A stretch of DNA of 64,000 bases from Blepharisma japonicum (GCA_949751835.1 CATKHK010000022.1:248001-312000), one strand, 5' to 3'. Counted from the stretch's first letter, positions 43,205 through 55,834 are shown. Program-made: numbers and translations. The notes: generated from the sequence alone by a model not told the origin.

Positions 43205-46200
43205 CTAAGAGTTTCTTAATTTCATTGGAGCATGGCATAATGGACAAAACTTTACTCTGATCCTCTTTAGTTCATCCTCAACAGCTTTATGCTTGCAAGT
43301 TTTGCATTGGACATAATTTTTTTCCATAATCGGCCTTCCACTAACCATGCAAGCAGGGAAGTTTGATCCGCACTCACTACAATTTGTCACAATATCAGAT
43401 ACATTATTTGCACAATTTCTTCCAGGGCATTTCACCATCCTTGGCTTAGGGTCTCTAGGTGGATTTTTTGAAAAAATGGAAACGGCTAATTCTTCATAGG
43501 CTTCTTTATCTTCTTCAGACTGTCCTTGAATGTTTTCAAGCTTAACTAAAGCTTTTGAGCACTCTTTATAGTATCCAGAATAATAAGCAGCTAAAGCAAT
43601 AAGAGAATAAATATCGCGTGTTTCTAAAATATTTTCGTATTCACTGAGACGTAGAGATGTCTTAAGAGCAGCTTCATAATCTCCTTCATAGAGCTGCCTT
43701 TGGGCCATTAAATAGAAATGATAAGCTTCTGCACCTCTCCAAGGGTTGTCAAGAGTTTTATCACTCATGGTATTAATGTCACTGGTGATTAATGAGTCAA
43801 GTGTTTGAGCTGTAGTCCCCGTTCCTGTTATCTGGGCTTCTAATATTCTTTTCTTATAGGAGTCTACTTCTAAAGCAGCCAAAATATAAATTTTTTTCAT
43901 CATTATAGGGCTTGCTTGGGACCTTGATAAATCTTTAGCAATATTATTCAAGATTTTAGCTGCTTCTGTGTTCCTATTAGCTTTTCTATATAGTTGTATA
44001 GCTTCTACGGTTTTATTTTCTTCCATCAAAACACTAGCGTATCTTGACAGAAGCCCTTCTATTTGGACAAAATTGTGTTTTTCTGCAAGTTCCACAGCTT
44101 GATTCCATTGATTTAGCAGTACACAGCAATCGACTGCAGCTCTGACATTTCCAGATCTTATATAGGATTGGACAGCTTCTTCACACAGCCCAACTCCTTG
44201 GAACTTTTCTCCTAAACTTTCTAGCAAAGGAGACCCTTCAGGTAAAATGTCAATCATCTTGGATAAACTATCAAAATCTTCAATTTTATAATAAGCTTCA
44301 GCTAAGGCTTCATTATTTTGAGCCAAAGCATAGTGAGAAGCTGCATTTTTCCATCTGAATCTTTCTCCGTAATAATCTCCTATATTATTATATGCAATAT
44401 TTATAAGCTCATCATTTCCTACCCCTTGATCCACAAGCTGCAGCACTTTGACCCAATCTCCACTTCTAACCCTCATATCTAGAGCTAGATCTTTTCTATC
44501 AATTTTCTTATAAATTTCTTCAGCTTCATCAAAATCTTTAAAATAAATTGCAATCTCTGCTTTTTGCTTTTGAGGGTCATCTAGTTTTTTGACACGATTT
44601 ACATAGCAAATTCCTTGGTAATCGTCACATTTAACAAACGCTTTTTGAGCTATATCAAAATTCAGCTTTAATAATGCAGCTTCAGCCACTATTTTATAAA
44701 GTCTGGGATAAGGATTTTTTTCTACGTGGTTAAATGCGTCAACAATGTCAATACTGCTAACCATTTCTCTTATTTCTTTGAGGCTCTTAGTTTCAAATGT
44801 AATTACGAGCTCTTCTGATGGTTTAGGCGCATCTGGGGTTTTGAAAAGCTCATCAAGTAAAATTGTTTTGATTTCAAGATCTTTGAACTCACAAAGATAA
44901 GCTGAACTGATCACTGGATCTTCTACTTCATTTCCCATCATAACGTACATACGAGTTTTTTCCATGATTACTATGAGATCTGGGTTATCTGTGCTCCATT
45001 TCATATCCCAGACGTCTTTTCTTTCAATGTCTAGCATATCTCCTTTTGCTCCAGTTAAGCTTCCTGCTGCATTTGTGTCATAGAATGTCAAAATTCCATT
45101 GATATCTATAATAGAAAGCTTAGTAGCATTACAGTTTGAGTTTATCATTTGAGGCCTGCATCTTAGGACATATCTAGTTTCAAGAGAAACATGAGGAATC
45201 GTGTATTTGTGGACTGTCCCACTAACTCTTCCTACTAAGAAAAAGCCATCGCTAGCTGTTACACATGCGATAGGGTCTTGAACTGCTCTTGTTGGCTTAC
45301 TAAATCTATTAGGATCATAAATGCTGTTTAAATCAGGCTGTTCGTCTATATTAAATCCAAGCTCTCTTCCAATTTTTCTCTTTGTGGAGTCCATTGACAG
45401 CAGTCTGCTTACTTGTGAGCGATATTGCCACACATATATGCTTTCTGAGCTGCAAACGACCACATGGGTTTTATTCATTGACACAAATAAAGGCTCGATA
45501 TTTATATTTTTGGTATCAACTGGACTTCCGATAGCGTTACAAAGAATAAGCACCCATATTGTATTAGAATCCTCAGCTTTTGTGGCTAAAACACAGTAAT
45601 CTCCGCATCCTGCAATATTCATCAATTTCTTGACGTATTTTATATATCTCTCATCTGTATTTGTATTTCAAAATACTATACAATAGTCAGGCCTATCCTG
45701 CTTCATATAAGCATATACACAAGTGTTGTTAAAGAAAGCCCATTTATAATCAGGCTTGATATTAGCAAAGTAAATAACTGAGCTTACAGATAAACAAAGT
45801 CTTAGCCCAGTCCCTTCCCAAGATACAGAACTTACACTTTCAGAGTCAGGAACGGTCAGAGTTCTCACATGTATTCCTAGCGAAGTATAAAACTGGACAA
45901 TCCCTCCAGTGCCTTGTTGATTTCCAGAAAGTGCTAATATAGATCCTGTATTATTCCAGCTAGCGGTGCTAACTATCATTCCTGATTCTATTAGAATTGG
46001 GTGATCGTCATTTTCATGCCTCATAAGTTGGATTCTTCCACATTCATACGCAATGCATAATGAAGGAGCTGCAAAGTCATCAGTCGCCAGTCCTTTAGAT
46101 CTTCCTCCACTATACCAAGCTAAGCATGCAATATTTTTACTAGCTCCACGGTAATCTTTTAAGCATTTCACATTTAGTTCGTTTAAATGGTTTCCATTAC

Positions 46201-46762
46201 TATCATAAATATGCACCTCTCCTGCTTGTGTTCCAAACACAATAACTTTTGAATCAGGCGACCATTCCAAATGTGTAAGCTGATGAGGTAAGTCTTTGCC
46301 CCAGATGCGGTTGCCTTCGACACTTCCCATGATAACAGCTCCGTCCTCATATGCAATGCAGATTTTTTGTCCATCTGAAGTCCATTTCATATCAGCGACT
46401 GTGCTTTTGTTGCGATTGTTTATCATCTCTTCAAGCCACATCTGACGATGGAGAATTCAGACGATGATAAGGCCGTCTTTATCTGATGTACTTAATTTTT
46501 TGAAAGGCTCGTTCCAGGTTACAACGGTAACGTCACTGTGATGGCCTTCTAAGGTTTGGTTCATTGAAAGGTTGGATTGAGGAGGTTGGCCTGGGGTTGC
46601 AACTGTAGGAGGGTCAAGCTTGATTATTTTGAGAAGGCCATCTTTGCCTCCACATGCAATTCAGCCTTCGTCTTGATTTCAGGCGAGGGATTTAATGATG
46701 TTTGCTTCGTTAGGAAGAGCTACCTATGTGGCGGGTACCTTTTTGCTGAGATAGACAAACAT
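43205..46762 (-). CDS. WDR35: IFT121/WDR35 (IFT-A subunit)
   Basis: A 1180-residue protein, matching the known length, from ATG 46762 to TAG 43205-43207, with one 15-base intron at 46724-46738 and TGA as W at several points (SLAWNQDEGW, IIVWILH, IVFWNTN). The start MFVYLSKK, then [35 protein letters not shown] and [17 protein letters not shown] are near-identical in pattern to WDR35. Two WD40 propellers precede a long TPR solenoid, and the C terminus carries CxxC zinc sites ([23 protein letters not shown]). It partners IFT122 in IFT-A. Its gene lies directly upstream of IFT122 on the same strand. Confidence 0.96.
46724..46738 (-). other. 15-base intron of IFT121
   Basis: Minus strand GTACCCGCCACATAG, eight codons after the ATG. 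Removal joins MFVYLSKK to VALPNEAN exactly as in other WDR35 proteins. It has GTAC rather than GTAA and is unusually GC-rich. Confidence 0.92.
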
Positions 46763-46946
46763 ATTTTATATATGAATTGAAGATGGAAATATGAGATCTT
46801 AAACATTATCTGAAGACAGCTTGCATTTGTAAATAATAATGAGCATACAAGTTGGTTTGTTTTCTGTGCAATTTATTTAAGGGAGACTAATTATGATACT
46901 TTTGAAACTTCTAAAATATTTCTAACTTTAAATGCGTTTTATTAAC

Positions 46947-48059
46947 TTATTTAATTGAATTACGTACAGATTTTGGATAAATATTGTCAAGCTCAGAAAT
47001 AGCAGATGATTGTTTATGTGTTGATTTAATAGAGCTCGATGATTCAAAGAAATGCTCTGCTTGAGATCTAGGAGAGTTTGGAAGTGGAGAGTATAAAATT
47101 TTCCTCATTGAATTTACAGCATCAGAAATTTCTGTATTCAGCTTAGAAATCCTGGCACTTTGGCTTGAAACTACTTCAAGCAATAAATCACTTTCATCAA
47201 CATGATCAAGGACTTGCAGTCTTTTTGATTTCTCTTGTCTTGAGATTTCTTCTTTTCCTGAAGAAATCCCTAATTCAATAGGAGACTCAAACTGTGCTTC
47301 AGCTTCAATTGTTGAAATTGAAGAACTGGACGATTTTTCAGCTTCTTTTTGGCTGCTGATTTTTTCATGTTTTATGATTTCTCTGATAAAATCAATTGCT
47401 GAAGCTAAGCAGCTTTCATAATCTTGAGACTTTATTTGATTTAGGAACTTTGATTTCGAGGAAAAGCTCTTTTTTGAGAGTTTTTTAAGCACTGGAACTG
47501 TTTCAAGCTCTTCTAGCATTAAATGAGCATTTTTTATTATTTCAGGGTTTTTATTCTTCCCATATTTTCCTGTGTTTTCAAAGTCTTGAATCCTATATAA
47601 CGATTACCGATTTGACTCTCCAAGGCTTGGTGTAACCACACTTTTGCGCTCTTTTATAAGATTTTTAAGCTTCAACTTTTCACTTGACTTATTAACGTTT
47701 CAATCAAGCCGGGTCTGAGATCTCTGCAGGGTTCGAAGCTGCTTGTATTTTTCTTTTTCTTTCCCGTGGAATTTGATTTTGTGATTCTCCATATCTGACG
47801 GAGTTGCTTTCATTTCTTCAAGCTTTTTATAAGATTCTTTAATGTCTTTTTGTAAAATATCGATTAATTCTCAATCATCGTTTTCATTTATAGACAAGCG
47901 AGGAGTTTCTTTAGGCTTTGAACTGCTTTTGGATATGATTTCTTCTACAAGTTGATCAGTTTTGTAGGATGGCCTTTCAGTAAGAGATGAGCGGCCACTT
48001 TCTGTGCTCTTTAAATGTGGGTCATGCTTATTAAGAACTTTCATAAAGGCTTTAGACAT
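46947..48059 (-). CDS. Unknown Ser/Lys-rich helical protein
   Basis: A 365-residue protein from ATG 48059 to TAA, with a 15-base intron at 47593-47607 and TGA as W in NENDDWELIDI and TRLDWNVNK. It has helical Lys/Glu segments (DIKESYKKLEEMKATPSDM, FLNQIKSQDYESCLASAI) and Ser-rich tracts. The phrase SRQEKSKRLQVLDHVDESDL precedes a further coil. No family recognised. It lies directly upstream of IFT121 on the same strand, 184 bases away. Confidence 0.7.
47593..47607 (-). other. 15-base intron
   Basis: Minus strand GTAATCGTTATATAG. Retention gives an in-frame TAG; removal joins LGESNR to IQDFENTGKYG. Confidence 0.9.
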
Positions 48060-48457
48060 TTTTTACACTAAATTATAGTAAATTAAATTTTTACTTAGGC
48101 TACGGATGATTTCTCAATGAGATTCGCATACTGTTTATGAGTGCGGTAATTTATTATAAATAATGATATTAATTAAAACTTTCAGGAGAGGTAAATATTC
48201 AAATTTTATTTTAGAGTAAATTTTCTAGCCAAAAGAATTTTCTTCCCAAGTTAGTCAATAATGTTAACTTCTCTAAAATAATAGCTTGCTTCATTTAACC
48301 CTGCTTATCTAATGCAGGCAGTGTCATATCGCTTAAATTACAAGCAGTAAATTATAATAGTGCCACGGCTAATTAATTTATAAACAATTAAAACTCAATT
48401 GAAAATTTTAATTTCTCAGAGTTCTCGTCTAATCTCTAATGCATAGCATCCATAAAG
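48060..48457. other. Divergent promoter region, AT-rich
   Basis: Between the 5' ends of the genes at 46947 and 48458. No open frame or RNA is seen. Confidence 0.5.
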
Positions 48458-49297
48458 ATGGCTTCTAGCTCAAGCAAAGGGTTTTATTTGCGAGGAGGTT
48501 TTCAAAGATACTTATCAACTTACCAAGGAAAGAATCACTATCCAATTCCTCGTCAGCAAACTCCATATGCTTTTGCAAAAGTCGCTGAATATATCGAAAA
48601 AGACTTATCTAAAGCCGAAAGTCTTTATCGCCAAGCAATCGAAATCGGAGAACGCCCAGAAAGTGCTTTAAAGGACCTAGCTGGAGTTTTACACCAACAA
48701 GGCAAAACTGAAGAAGCTTGCGAATTATTAATAAACAACAAGCATCTCTTTGTCGCTGATTTAACGAGATATGAAAATTTGTTACGCAACTTGCAAAAAC
48801 AAATTTTCCCATCACAAAACTCTTACAATAAATCAGTCAAAATCTCAGGCTTAGGGCCAATGGCTGACGAGCTAACAATTCGTTCAATGTTTTCTAATCC
48901 TTCAAGAATACTTCATATAGAAATATATTCAGAACCAAATTCAGATGGAAAAAGCAAATATGGGATAATTAGATTTGCAAGCCACTCAGCCGCAAGAAAA
49001 ACACTTGAAGGATTTGGCAAACATTATTATAAGCTTGAATGGGTAGCTCTTGATGGAGAAATCACAGGCGAAGTCAGCTTTGAGGGAACTCCTGAGCAAG
49101 AATTTTCATTATTCAGTTCGGGAAAAGAGAGAAAGTTGTCTGGAGTATTTGATTACTATACTTATTTCGCAGATACAAAATCAGAACAAAATTTTGAAGA
49201 CAAGGTCGACGAAATTTTGGAGAACTCACTGTTGAGCTATGTGAGGTCTAAATGCGAGCTCAAGGCATCAGCTAATCCTTTTGAGCCTGATAATTAG
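48458..49297 (+). CDS. TPR and RRM-fold protein
   Basis: A 279-residue protein from ATG 48458 to TAG. Residues 35-95 form TPR-like helices (YAFAKVAEYIEKDLSKAESL, YRQAIEIGERPESALKDLAG). Residues 125-200 look like an RNA-recognition motif (SVKISGLGPMADELTIRSMF, with YGIIRFASHSAARKTL as the RNP1 side), though the aromatic RNP1 residues are weak. The pairing suggests an RNA-associated adaptor. A short acidic C terminus follows. I do not recognise a named orthologue. The start is well placed because the upstream 50 bases contain stops. Confidence 0.65.
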   Translation: MASSSSKGFYLRGGFQRYLSTYQGKNHYPIPRQQTPYAFAKVAEYIEKDLSKAESLYRQAIEIGERPESALKDLAGVLHQQGKTEEACELLINNKHLFVADLTRYENLLRNLQKQIFPSQNSYNKSVKISGLGPMADELTIRSMFSNPSRILHIEIYSEPNSDGKSKYGIIRFASHSAARKTLEGFGKHYYKLEWVALDGEITGEVSFEGTPEQEFSLFSSGKERKLSGVFDYYTYFADTKSEQNFEDKVDEILENSLLSYVRSKCELKASANPFEPDN

Positions 49298-49650
49298 ATT
49301 TAAAATTAAATCAATTGATGGTCTCAGCAAGAAAATGGATAAATTATGCAGACCTTTTAATTAATATTAATTAATGAAATTATCTAAACCTCAAATAAAT
49401 TGCAAACATATATTATATAAAGTTATTTTAATTACTAATAAATACTAGAAAGGAGAATTAGATTGCCTTATTTTTTATAAATTTTATTAATTTATTATTT
49501 TTTAATTTAAAAATATATGAAACAAATCTAATTCACATAACTATATGCTAATGTAAAGGGATAAATAATAGATCTCGTAATGATAATGGTTTGATAGTGA
49601 TACAACTTCTTCTGCATCCTTTAATTGAATTTTGATTTTATATATGATAA
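49298..49650. other. AT-rich intergenic region
   Basis: Tandem gap on the plus strand; no gene or RNA is seen. Confidence 0.5.
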
Positions 49651-51081
49651 ATGGGTGGGAAGGCAAGCATATTCCGCCTATGCAAAGAAACTCCCAAATC
49701 AAAAAAATCCAAAAAGAAACAATCTTCAAAACCTCCTCATTTAGCAAAAAATAATATTGGCCCTACAGAAGATAAAATTGAAAATCCCAAAGGATATCTG
49801 TATTTCAGTAAAGAAGAACAGAAATATTACGATTCTTTACTGTCAAACGAAGAGCAGCAAACAGAAGAAATAATAGCTCCAACCAATTGGCAAACAAGCG
49901 AAATTCTCGGACAAGGAAGTTTTGGACGGGTTTTATTTGCTGCAAACATGGACACTGGCAAGCTAATGGCAGTCAAACAAATCCCTATAGTTGGATTTGA
50001 ATATGAAACTATTCATCAAAGGGTAAAAGAGATCCAAGAAGAAGTCAATATTCTAAGCCAACTTAAACATAAAAATATAGTCCAATATTTGGGTACACAA
50101 AGAAACGACCAATTTTTAAATATTTTTTTAGAATATATCCCAGGTGGCTCTATTTCTTCTTTACTATCAAAGTATGGAAAATTCAACGAAACTCTGATAA
50201 GGGTTTATACCAAGCAAATCTTAGAAGGTCTGGAATATTTGCATTATCATAAAATTATACATAGGGATATTAAAGGTGCAAATGTGCTGGTAGGAAGCGA
50301 TGGGGTATGCAAACTAGCTGATTTTGGAGCTTCGAAGAGGATTATAGGGTTTTGTGATCAAACACAATTTAAATCCCTGAGAGGGACAGTCAACTGAATG
50401 GCTCCAGAAGTGATGAAAGAAGAAGGCCATGGAAGATATGCAGATATTTGGAGCTTAGGCTGCTTAGTGGTAGAAATGGCGACTGGAAAACCTCCATGGT
50501 ACTACAAAACAAATCCAATCGCAGTTTTCATGCTTGTGTGCAGCACAGCTGATCTGCCTGAGCTACCTCCTGAGCTTTCTGAGGAAGCCAAGGATTTTAT
50601 AAAAGAATGCTTCAAAAGAGATCCAAGCCAGAGATCCAATGTACATAAACTGCTAAGACATCCTTTTATATCAGGCACATTACAATACCCAATTTTCCTA
50701 GACTGTAATAAAAACTATGATTTTTCAACTACAAATAGCACCAAATTTTCATCAGAAGAAAACAAAGGAGCATTTTTATCAGGAAGTTTAGCTGAGACTG
50801 TCCTTAGTGAAGAAATTAAACCTAAACAAAAAGACTGTGATGAAGCAAATTTTGAGTTTTGTGATCCTCATCATAATGTAAAAGCGCCTTTTGATAACAT
50901 TATTACTATAAATAAATTTATACCATTAGCAAAAGAAGAAAGTGAAGAAATAGTCTTGAGGAGACAGAGCGACTCTGAAAGCTCTGAAGAAAGCAAAACA
51001 TTTAATAGTGCTTTAGAAGCATGCAGAGCTGAACTATCACCTCCAATTATGTTGAAAATTCATACAGTGAGAGTAGAATAA
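49651..51081 (+). CDS. MAP3K-like kinase with N-myristoylation signal
   Basis: A 476-residue kinase from ATG 49651 to TAA, with TGA as W at 50395-50397 in GTVNWMAPE. The start MGGKASIFRLC fits the N-myristoylation rule (Gly2, Ser6) and has a nearby Cys and Lys cluster for membrane binding. The kinase domain shows ILGQGSFGRVLFA, MAVKQIP, the STE11-type HRDIKGANVLVGSDG, LADFGASKR and DIWSLGCLVVEMATGKPPW. This places it with MAP3Ks of the ANP/NPK1/MEKK kind, which phosphorylate MAP2Ks. The C-terminal 130 residues are acidic and Ser-rich and may be regulatory. Confidence 0.9.
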
Positions 51082-51282
51082 AGCTTGAAAAATAAATATA
51101 AAAAGACAAAAGACGTTACACTATGATTTGCATTACTCAGAAAATGCTATCCTGTTTAAATAATCACATAAACTTTATTTAAAGAATTGAACATTTTAAA
51201 ACTATATCAGCTTGATAACTTTAATTTTAAATTATAACTTATTTAATAGCATTAACCCAATTTCTTTAAAGTTTATAAATAA

Positions 51283-53331
51283 ATGGAAAGAAAAGACACT
51301 CAGGCGCTTCTTAACATAGAGGTTCCTGAATATGAAAATGATAGAACACTAAGCGATACTCTGGTGACCGACTTTCCCTTAGAAGAAGACAATAGCAGCC
51401 TTGATCTTTATAAAGAGCTGAGAGATGGACTTATGCAAGAGCCTGATCTAAAATACTCCATCAACTTAGAAGAATTGACAAGAAACCAGCTTCAATACGT
51501 CCCAGAAGACAGTGATTTAATTCAAAAATTCAGAGCAGCTGAACAAATTTCTTATCAAGAGCGTTTAGAAGAAATAAAACTAATAGAGAGACAAAACAAA
51601 GCTAGGCTTCGAACTAATTTCTTATGGAAACGGCAATATCTTAAAGGCAATGAAAAATTTGCCTCCAATGATTCAAACCTACGAAAGCGAAAAATTGCAG
51701 AGAGATTCAAAAGTGCAACGAAACAGCTTAAAGATGTAATAAAATTAAGAAAAAATGAAACAAGTCACAGGATTGGAAAACTCAATGAAGTGGCAGACAA
51801 AGAAATGAAACGGTGGGATCACACTGAAAGAAAACTTTTCGTTAGGCTTGAGTTGTGTAGAGCCATCAAGGATAAGCTACCTTGCGCTTATTTTGTGATG
51901 CTTGTAACTCTTTGAGACAGACTGGGAGGAACCAAAGTGGAGCTTTCGAAAGAAAAAAGAATTACCAAAGCCAAAAGACATGGAGGCCGATATTTTCATA
52001 ATTGTTTACGAATTGAAGAAACTCTGGAAATTAAAGTCCCACCAGCTGCCGATTTAAAACCCTCCATGGTTCTCTCATTTGAGCTTTTTATCTTAAGAAA
52101 CAGAATGTTGAAATACGATAAACCTGTTGCATATGGCTACTTCCCTCTATGCAACTCTGATTTCCAAATCTCTGAAGGACTTTTCAAAATCCCAATGCTT
52201 AAAGGTCAAATTGACCTAAAATGTGAAAAATTTTCTGATTTAGAAGAAAGATATAAATACGACATTGAAACTTGGATGTGCAATTTATATTTCTCTATGA
52301 AGCTTGATTTTCCACCTGAAGGAATACAGTTAAAATATCCAGAGCAATTTGAAGACTACCAGTTTAGCGTTACAGGGCCAGATGGGCTGAAGTCAAGATG
52401 GCAAGGATACAGAAGGCTAAAATACATTTTCACTGAAGTGTTCCAAGATTTAGGCTTTCGAGTTGGCAAGCTTAAATATGCTCAGATTTGGATCACATTA
52501 TTGATTCTTGCATTTGCCTTGTGAATTGATAGACTTACACATTATTTCGGACAGTATCTTTTTCTGAAAATGAGTGGCATTGAAGTGACTAAATATACAG
52601 TTTTATGGATCACTTTTGACTTGGAAAGTGCTTCAGACATGAAATTTGGCTCAATTGTAGGATATCTATTTGCTGGGTCTCTTTTTTCGATTTTTGTATT
52701 CGGGATATTTTCACTGCTGGCATTTTTAGTATATTGATATCAAGGATATTTCCCTGCACTTGGGTTTAGAATTGGTGTTTTATTTGGATTATGTATGGTT
52801 TTAGACCCAATAATTACAGTAATTGAATCAATTGGGCTGTCTTTAGGGCAGGATGATTGAAGCCATGATCCTTTTTTGCTATCAATTTATTTCCAAGATA
52901 GAGAAGACAGCGGATTTTTTGGGCCTTGCATTACATTTCTAATATATGTAGCGCTGTCTTCAGCTTGCGCTTTTCTGTTCTACAACTATTTGCTGTATAT
53001 ACACATGAATGGAAGAATGCTTGATACTTATCATAGGCTTACATCTCTAGAAAGTGACTTTTTAGTGCCATATGACAGTGAAATTAGTGAAAAATACTTG
53101 AAATGGGTAATATCAAAGGCTCATAAATATCGGACCTTAAATGGAGACATCAGAAAAGTTGCAGTTGCAGAGTACTATGAAAGAACTACTAATCAGTCTT
53201 ATTCTCATATAGCCATTTATAATGAAGGCAAAGGTAGAAGCTTGTATAGACATTTTATGAGACTCCCTGTTGGTGCCATTTGTGAGCTTTCAACAAATCG
53301 TTTAAGGGTTTTCGATGATGAAGAGCAATAA
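51283..53331 (+). CDS. Large polytopic membrane protein, family unknown
   Basis: A 682-residue protein from ATG 51283 to TAA, with TGA as W in VTLWDRLGG, FALWIDRL, LVYWYQG and QDDWSHD. About 400 N-terminal residues are soluble: an acidic start, a helical basic region (RKRKIAERFKSATKQLKDVI) and a beta-rich part (LRIEETLEIKVPPAADLKPS onward) that may be C2-like. Then come four or five membrane segments (QIWITLLILAFAL, GYLFAGSLFSIFVFGIFSLL, CMVLDPIITVI, CITFLIYVALSSACAFLFY) and a soluble C terminus. I do not recognise the family, but the ordered length suggests a conserved protein. Confidence 0.8.
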
Positions 53332-53440
53332 TTAGTTATTTGATAACGATATTTATATAAACTTTATTTTTCTTATATATAAATAAACTTTGATAGATTT
53401 AAGCAACTTTTATGTCAAATATTAACTAAGTAATACATCA

Positions 53441-55834
53441 ATGGCAGATCTTCTAAATAGTGTGACTGCTTATAGGCGGGAAATGCTTCAGCACAGATTA
53501 CAGCGGAATAAGCAAGCAGCAATAGCAAAAAGTTCATTAGATTTAAAATCTCGCAGCAGAAGGGTGCATAGTTACCTTTTCAACTGATCTCATAAAATAG
53601 ATCCAAAAGTTGGGGAGGTTTTAAGCACAGAACCCTGTATAAATGTTTTTAAACCTTTTCTCAGTATCGATTCCATGCCTAGCAATGGTCGGTCCAGCTT
53701 AAACCATCCTTCCCCAACCCGATTTCGAACTGGGAGCCCAAATCCGCTTAGCCCAAAACTCTTCAGAAGTCCAAGTCCTCAAAAAACAAAACTAAGATCC
53801 TACAAATTAGACTCAGCAGCTTTATTAGTAGGCAGAATCGTAGAATTTATGGCTAAACATTTCCGCATATGAAAAACAAAAACTGAATTGATCAAAAAAG
53901 AAGAAGAAAAAAATTATTTTTTTAATAAACCAAACCCATACAAGCTGAATATAGCTTCATTTGATAGGCCAGCTTCATCTCAAAAGATTACAAATAAGAT
54001 GAAAGGGAAAATCATGCACAGGGAAATCGGCTTTGATATTCATCTGTCAGAAAGTTTGCCAGTTTCTATACGGCCTTCACCGAGAAACCAGAACTCAGAT
54101 AAAAAAGCGTTTAGGAATTCCAGGGAAGAGAACCCAGTCATTATTGAGACAGTTGATGAGTATAATAGATCAAATGAACTATGAAAGCCTGAAGAAAAGC
54201 AGCCAGTGGTGGTGGAAACCGAAAGGGTTAGTCATCTAGAAAATTGGCATAAAAAATCAATGCTAAGTTCGATGGAAAATCCATTGTCGTCAGGAAATAT
54301 GACAGGGTCTTCGTCTTTTTCCAGCAGATTCCATGATAGCCCAAGGTATAAAACTGGGCTAAGCAGCTTTTCAAATGGAATTGTAAAGCTGTCAGTATTA
54401 TTGCTAAAGGTAACAAGGAAAGTTGAACAAGAGAGTTTTAAAGCACTAAAATCTGCTGGAAATTTAAACATTGAGTCTTTAGTACTAGAAGATACCCTCA
54501 ACATGAGTGGATCAGATGCTAATTTAGTAGAGCTTCAGGAGCAATCCCTCATAAATCTTGATTACCAACTCCGAACAAAACTCAAGCCTTATTTCCAAAA
54601 AATCCTACATAGAGATGCAAAACCTCCAAGATCAAATAAAAGACACTCCACAAAAGAAAGTTTGCAGGTTTGCTTAGATGACATTCATTCACATCTAAAG
54701 GAGCTTAGAGCCTCTAGATCAAGATCATCAAGCCGTGTAATAAAACATACTCAACAGCTTGTTGAGCATTTAAATGAAGTTGAAGACAACATAAATAGAA
54801 GAACAAATAGTGAAGCCTTCCAAGCCCTTTTAATTTATTCAACAGATAATATCGATTTTTTATGCGATGCCATAATTAAATCAAAGACTCGGTCAAAGCG
54901 AAATGCTCTTGAATCTGGGTTTTCAGCCATCAGAGCTTTTTATATGCATAAAAAGAACTTGGAAAAAGGGCTCAGAATTCTTATGAAAAATATTAAAAAA
55001 GATTTTGGGTACAGACAGCGAGTATGTTTACGACATTGGAAAGAAACTGTTAATCATATATATAAAAAGACTGAATATGACTCGTTGAAAACAATTACAG
55101 TTGTAGCTATATTTGAAGATTTAGTTAATAAAAAGAGGAAATTGTTATTCAGCAACTATAAGCTAGCGAAAAAAAGGGAATCTGCAATAAATGCGCATAA
55201 ATTCAAAGTCTTGAATAGAGCTTTTACCAGGTTGATTCCTTATTATAAAAATATAAAACTAAGGGTTTGGAATATATGGAGAAGGAAAATTCCTGTGCAG
55301 TCTTCAGAAGTGAGAGAAAAAGGCCTACTGAGGGTTGCTCGAATTTTGAAGAAAAATAATGCAAGATGGTTTGAGAGGTTTCTTTGAAAATGTGTCGATT
55401 TTGTCAAAGCCAAACAATCTGCAATCAACGTTATAGAATTTGCATTAAGGAAAAAATTTTCCTTCTATTTTTATATATGAAGAAATATCAGGAAATCTGG
55501 AGAAGAAACCCCTTTTAAAAGTCCTAGAAATTCAATCCCTAAAAAAGTATCTTCAGGCATCCAACTTACAAAATCAATAACAAACATGTCAGTCTTTAAA
55601 GGGAGTGTGCTAGAGCACAGCCTGCGAAATAATTTTAAAAATGACTACATCAATTTAGTCCACAATGAAGACATTTTCTACCCAAAATCTCCAGCAAAGC
55701 GAACTATGTCTGCTTATCGATTTCAAAAGGTCAATGAAAGTTTAAATAAAGTACTTTCGTATTTCGACCGAAATCTTGACTATTCTCTTTACATCTCATT
55801 CCAAGTCTGGAGAAAGTGCAAAAATCAATACTAG
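53441..55834 (+). CDS. Sfi1-like Trp-repeat protein (tentative)
   Basis: A 797-residue protein from ATG 53441 to TAG. Six or more TGA codons are read as W; only with this code is the frame whole. The N-terminal 300 residues are Ser/Pro-rich and disordered. From about residue 420 to the end the protein is helical, basic and has recurring aromatic-Trp helices: VCLRHWKETVNHIY, LRVWNIWRRKIP, RWFERFLWKCVDFV, FYFYIWRNIRKSG and YISFQVWRKCKN. Such spaced Trp helices recall Sfi1-type centrin-binding repeats of basal bodies and contractile fibres. The match is by eye only. Confidence 0.65.

Noticed and set aside
47700-47760. A GGTTCGAAG sequence as a possible tRNA T-loop.
   Set aside because: It lies within a coding exon and no acceptor or anticodon stem can be drawn around it.
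54228-54504. Two overlapping minus-strand open frames.
   Set aside because: They lie inside the Trp-repeat gene, which is open across the whole region on the plus strand.
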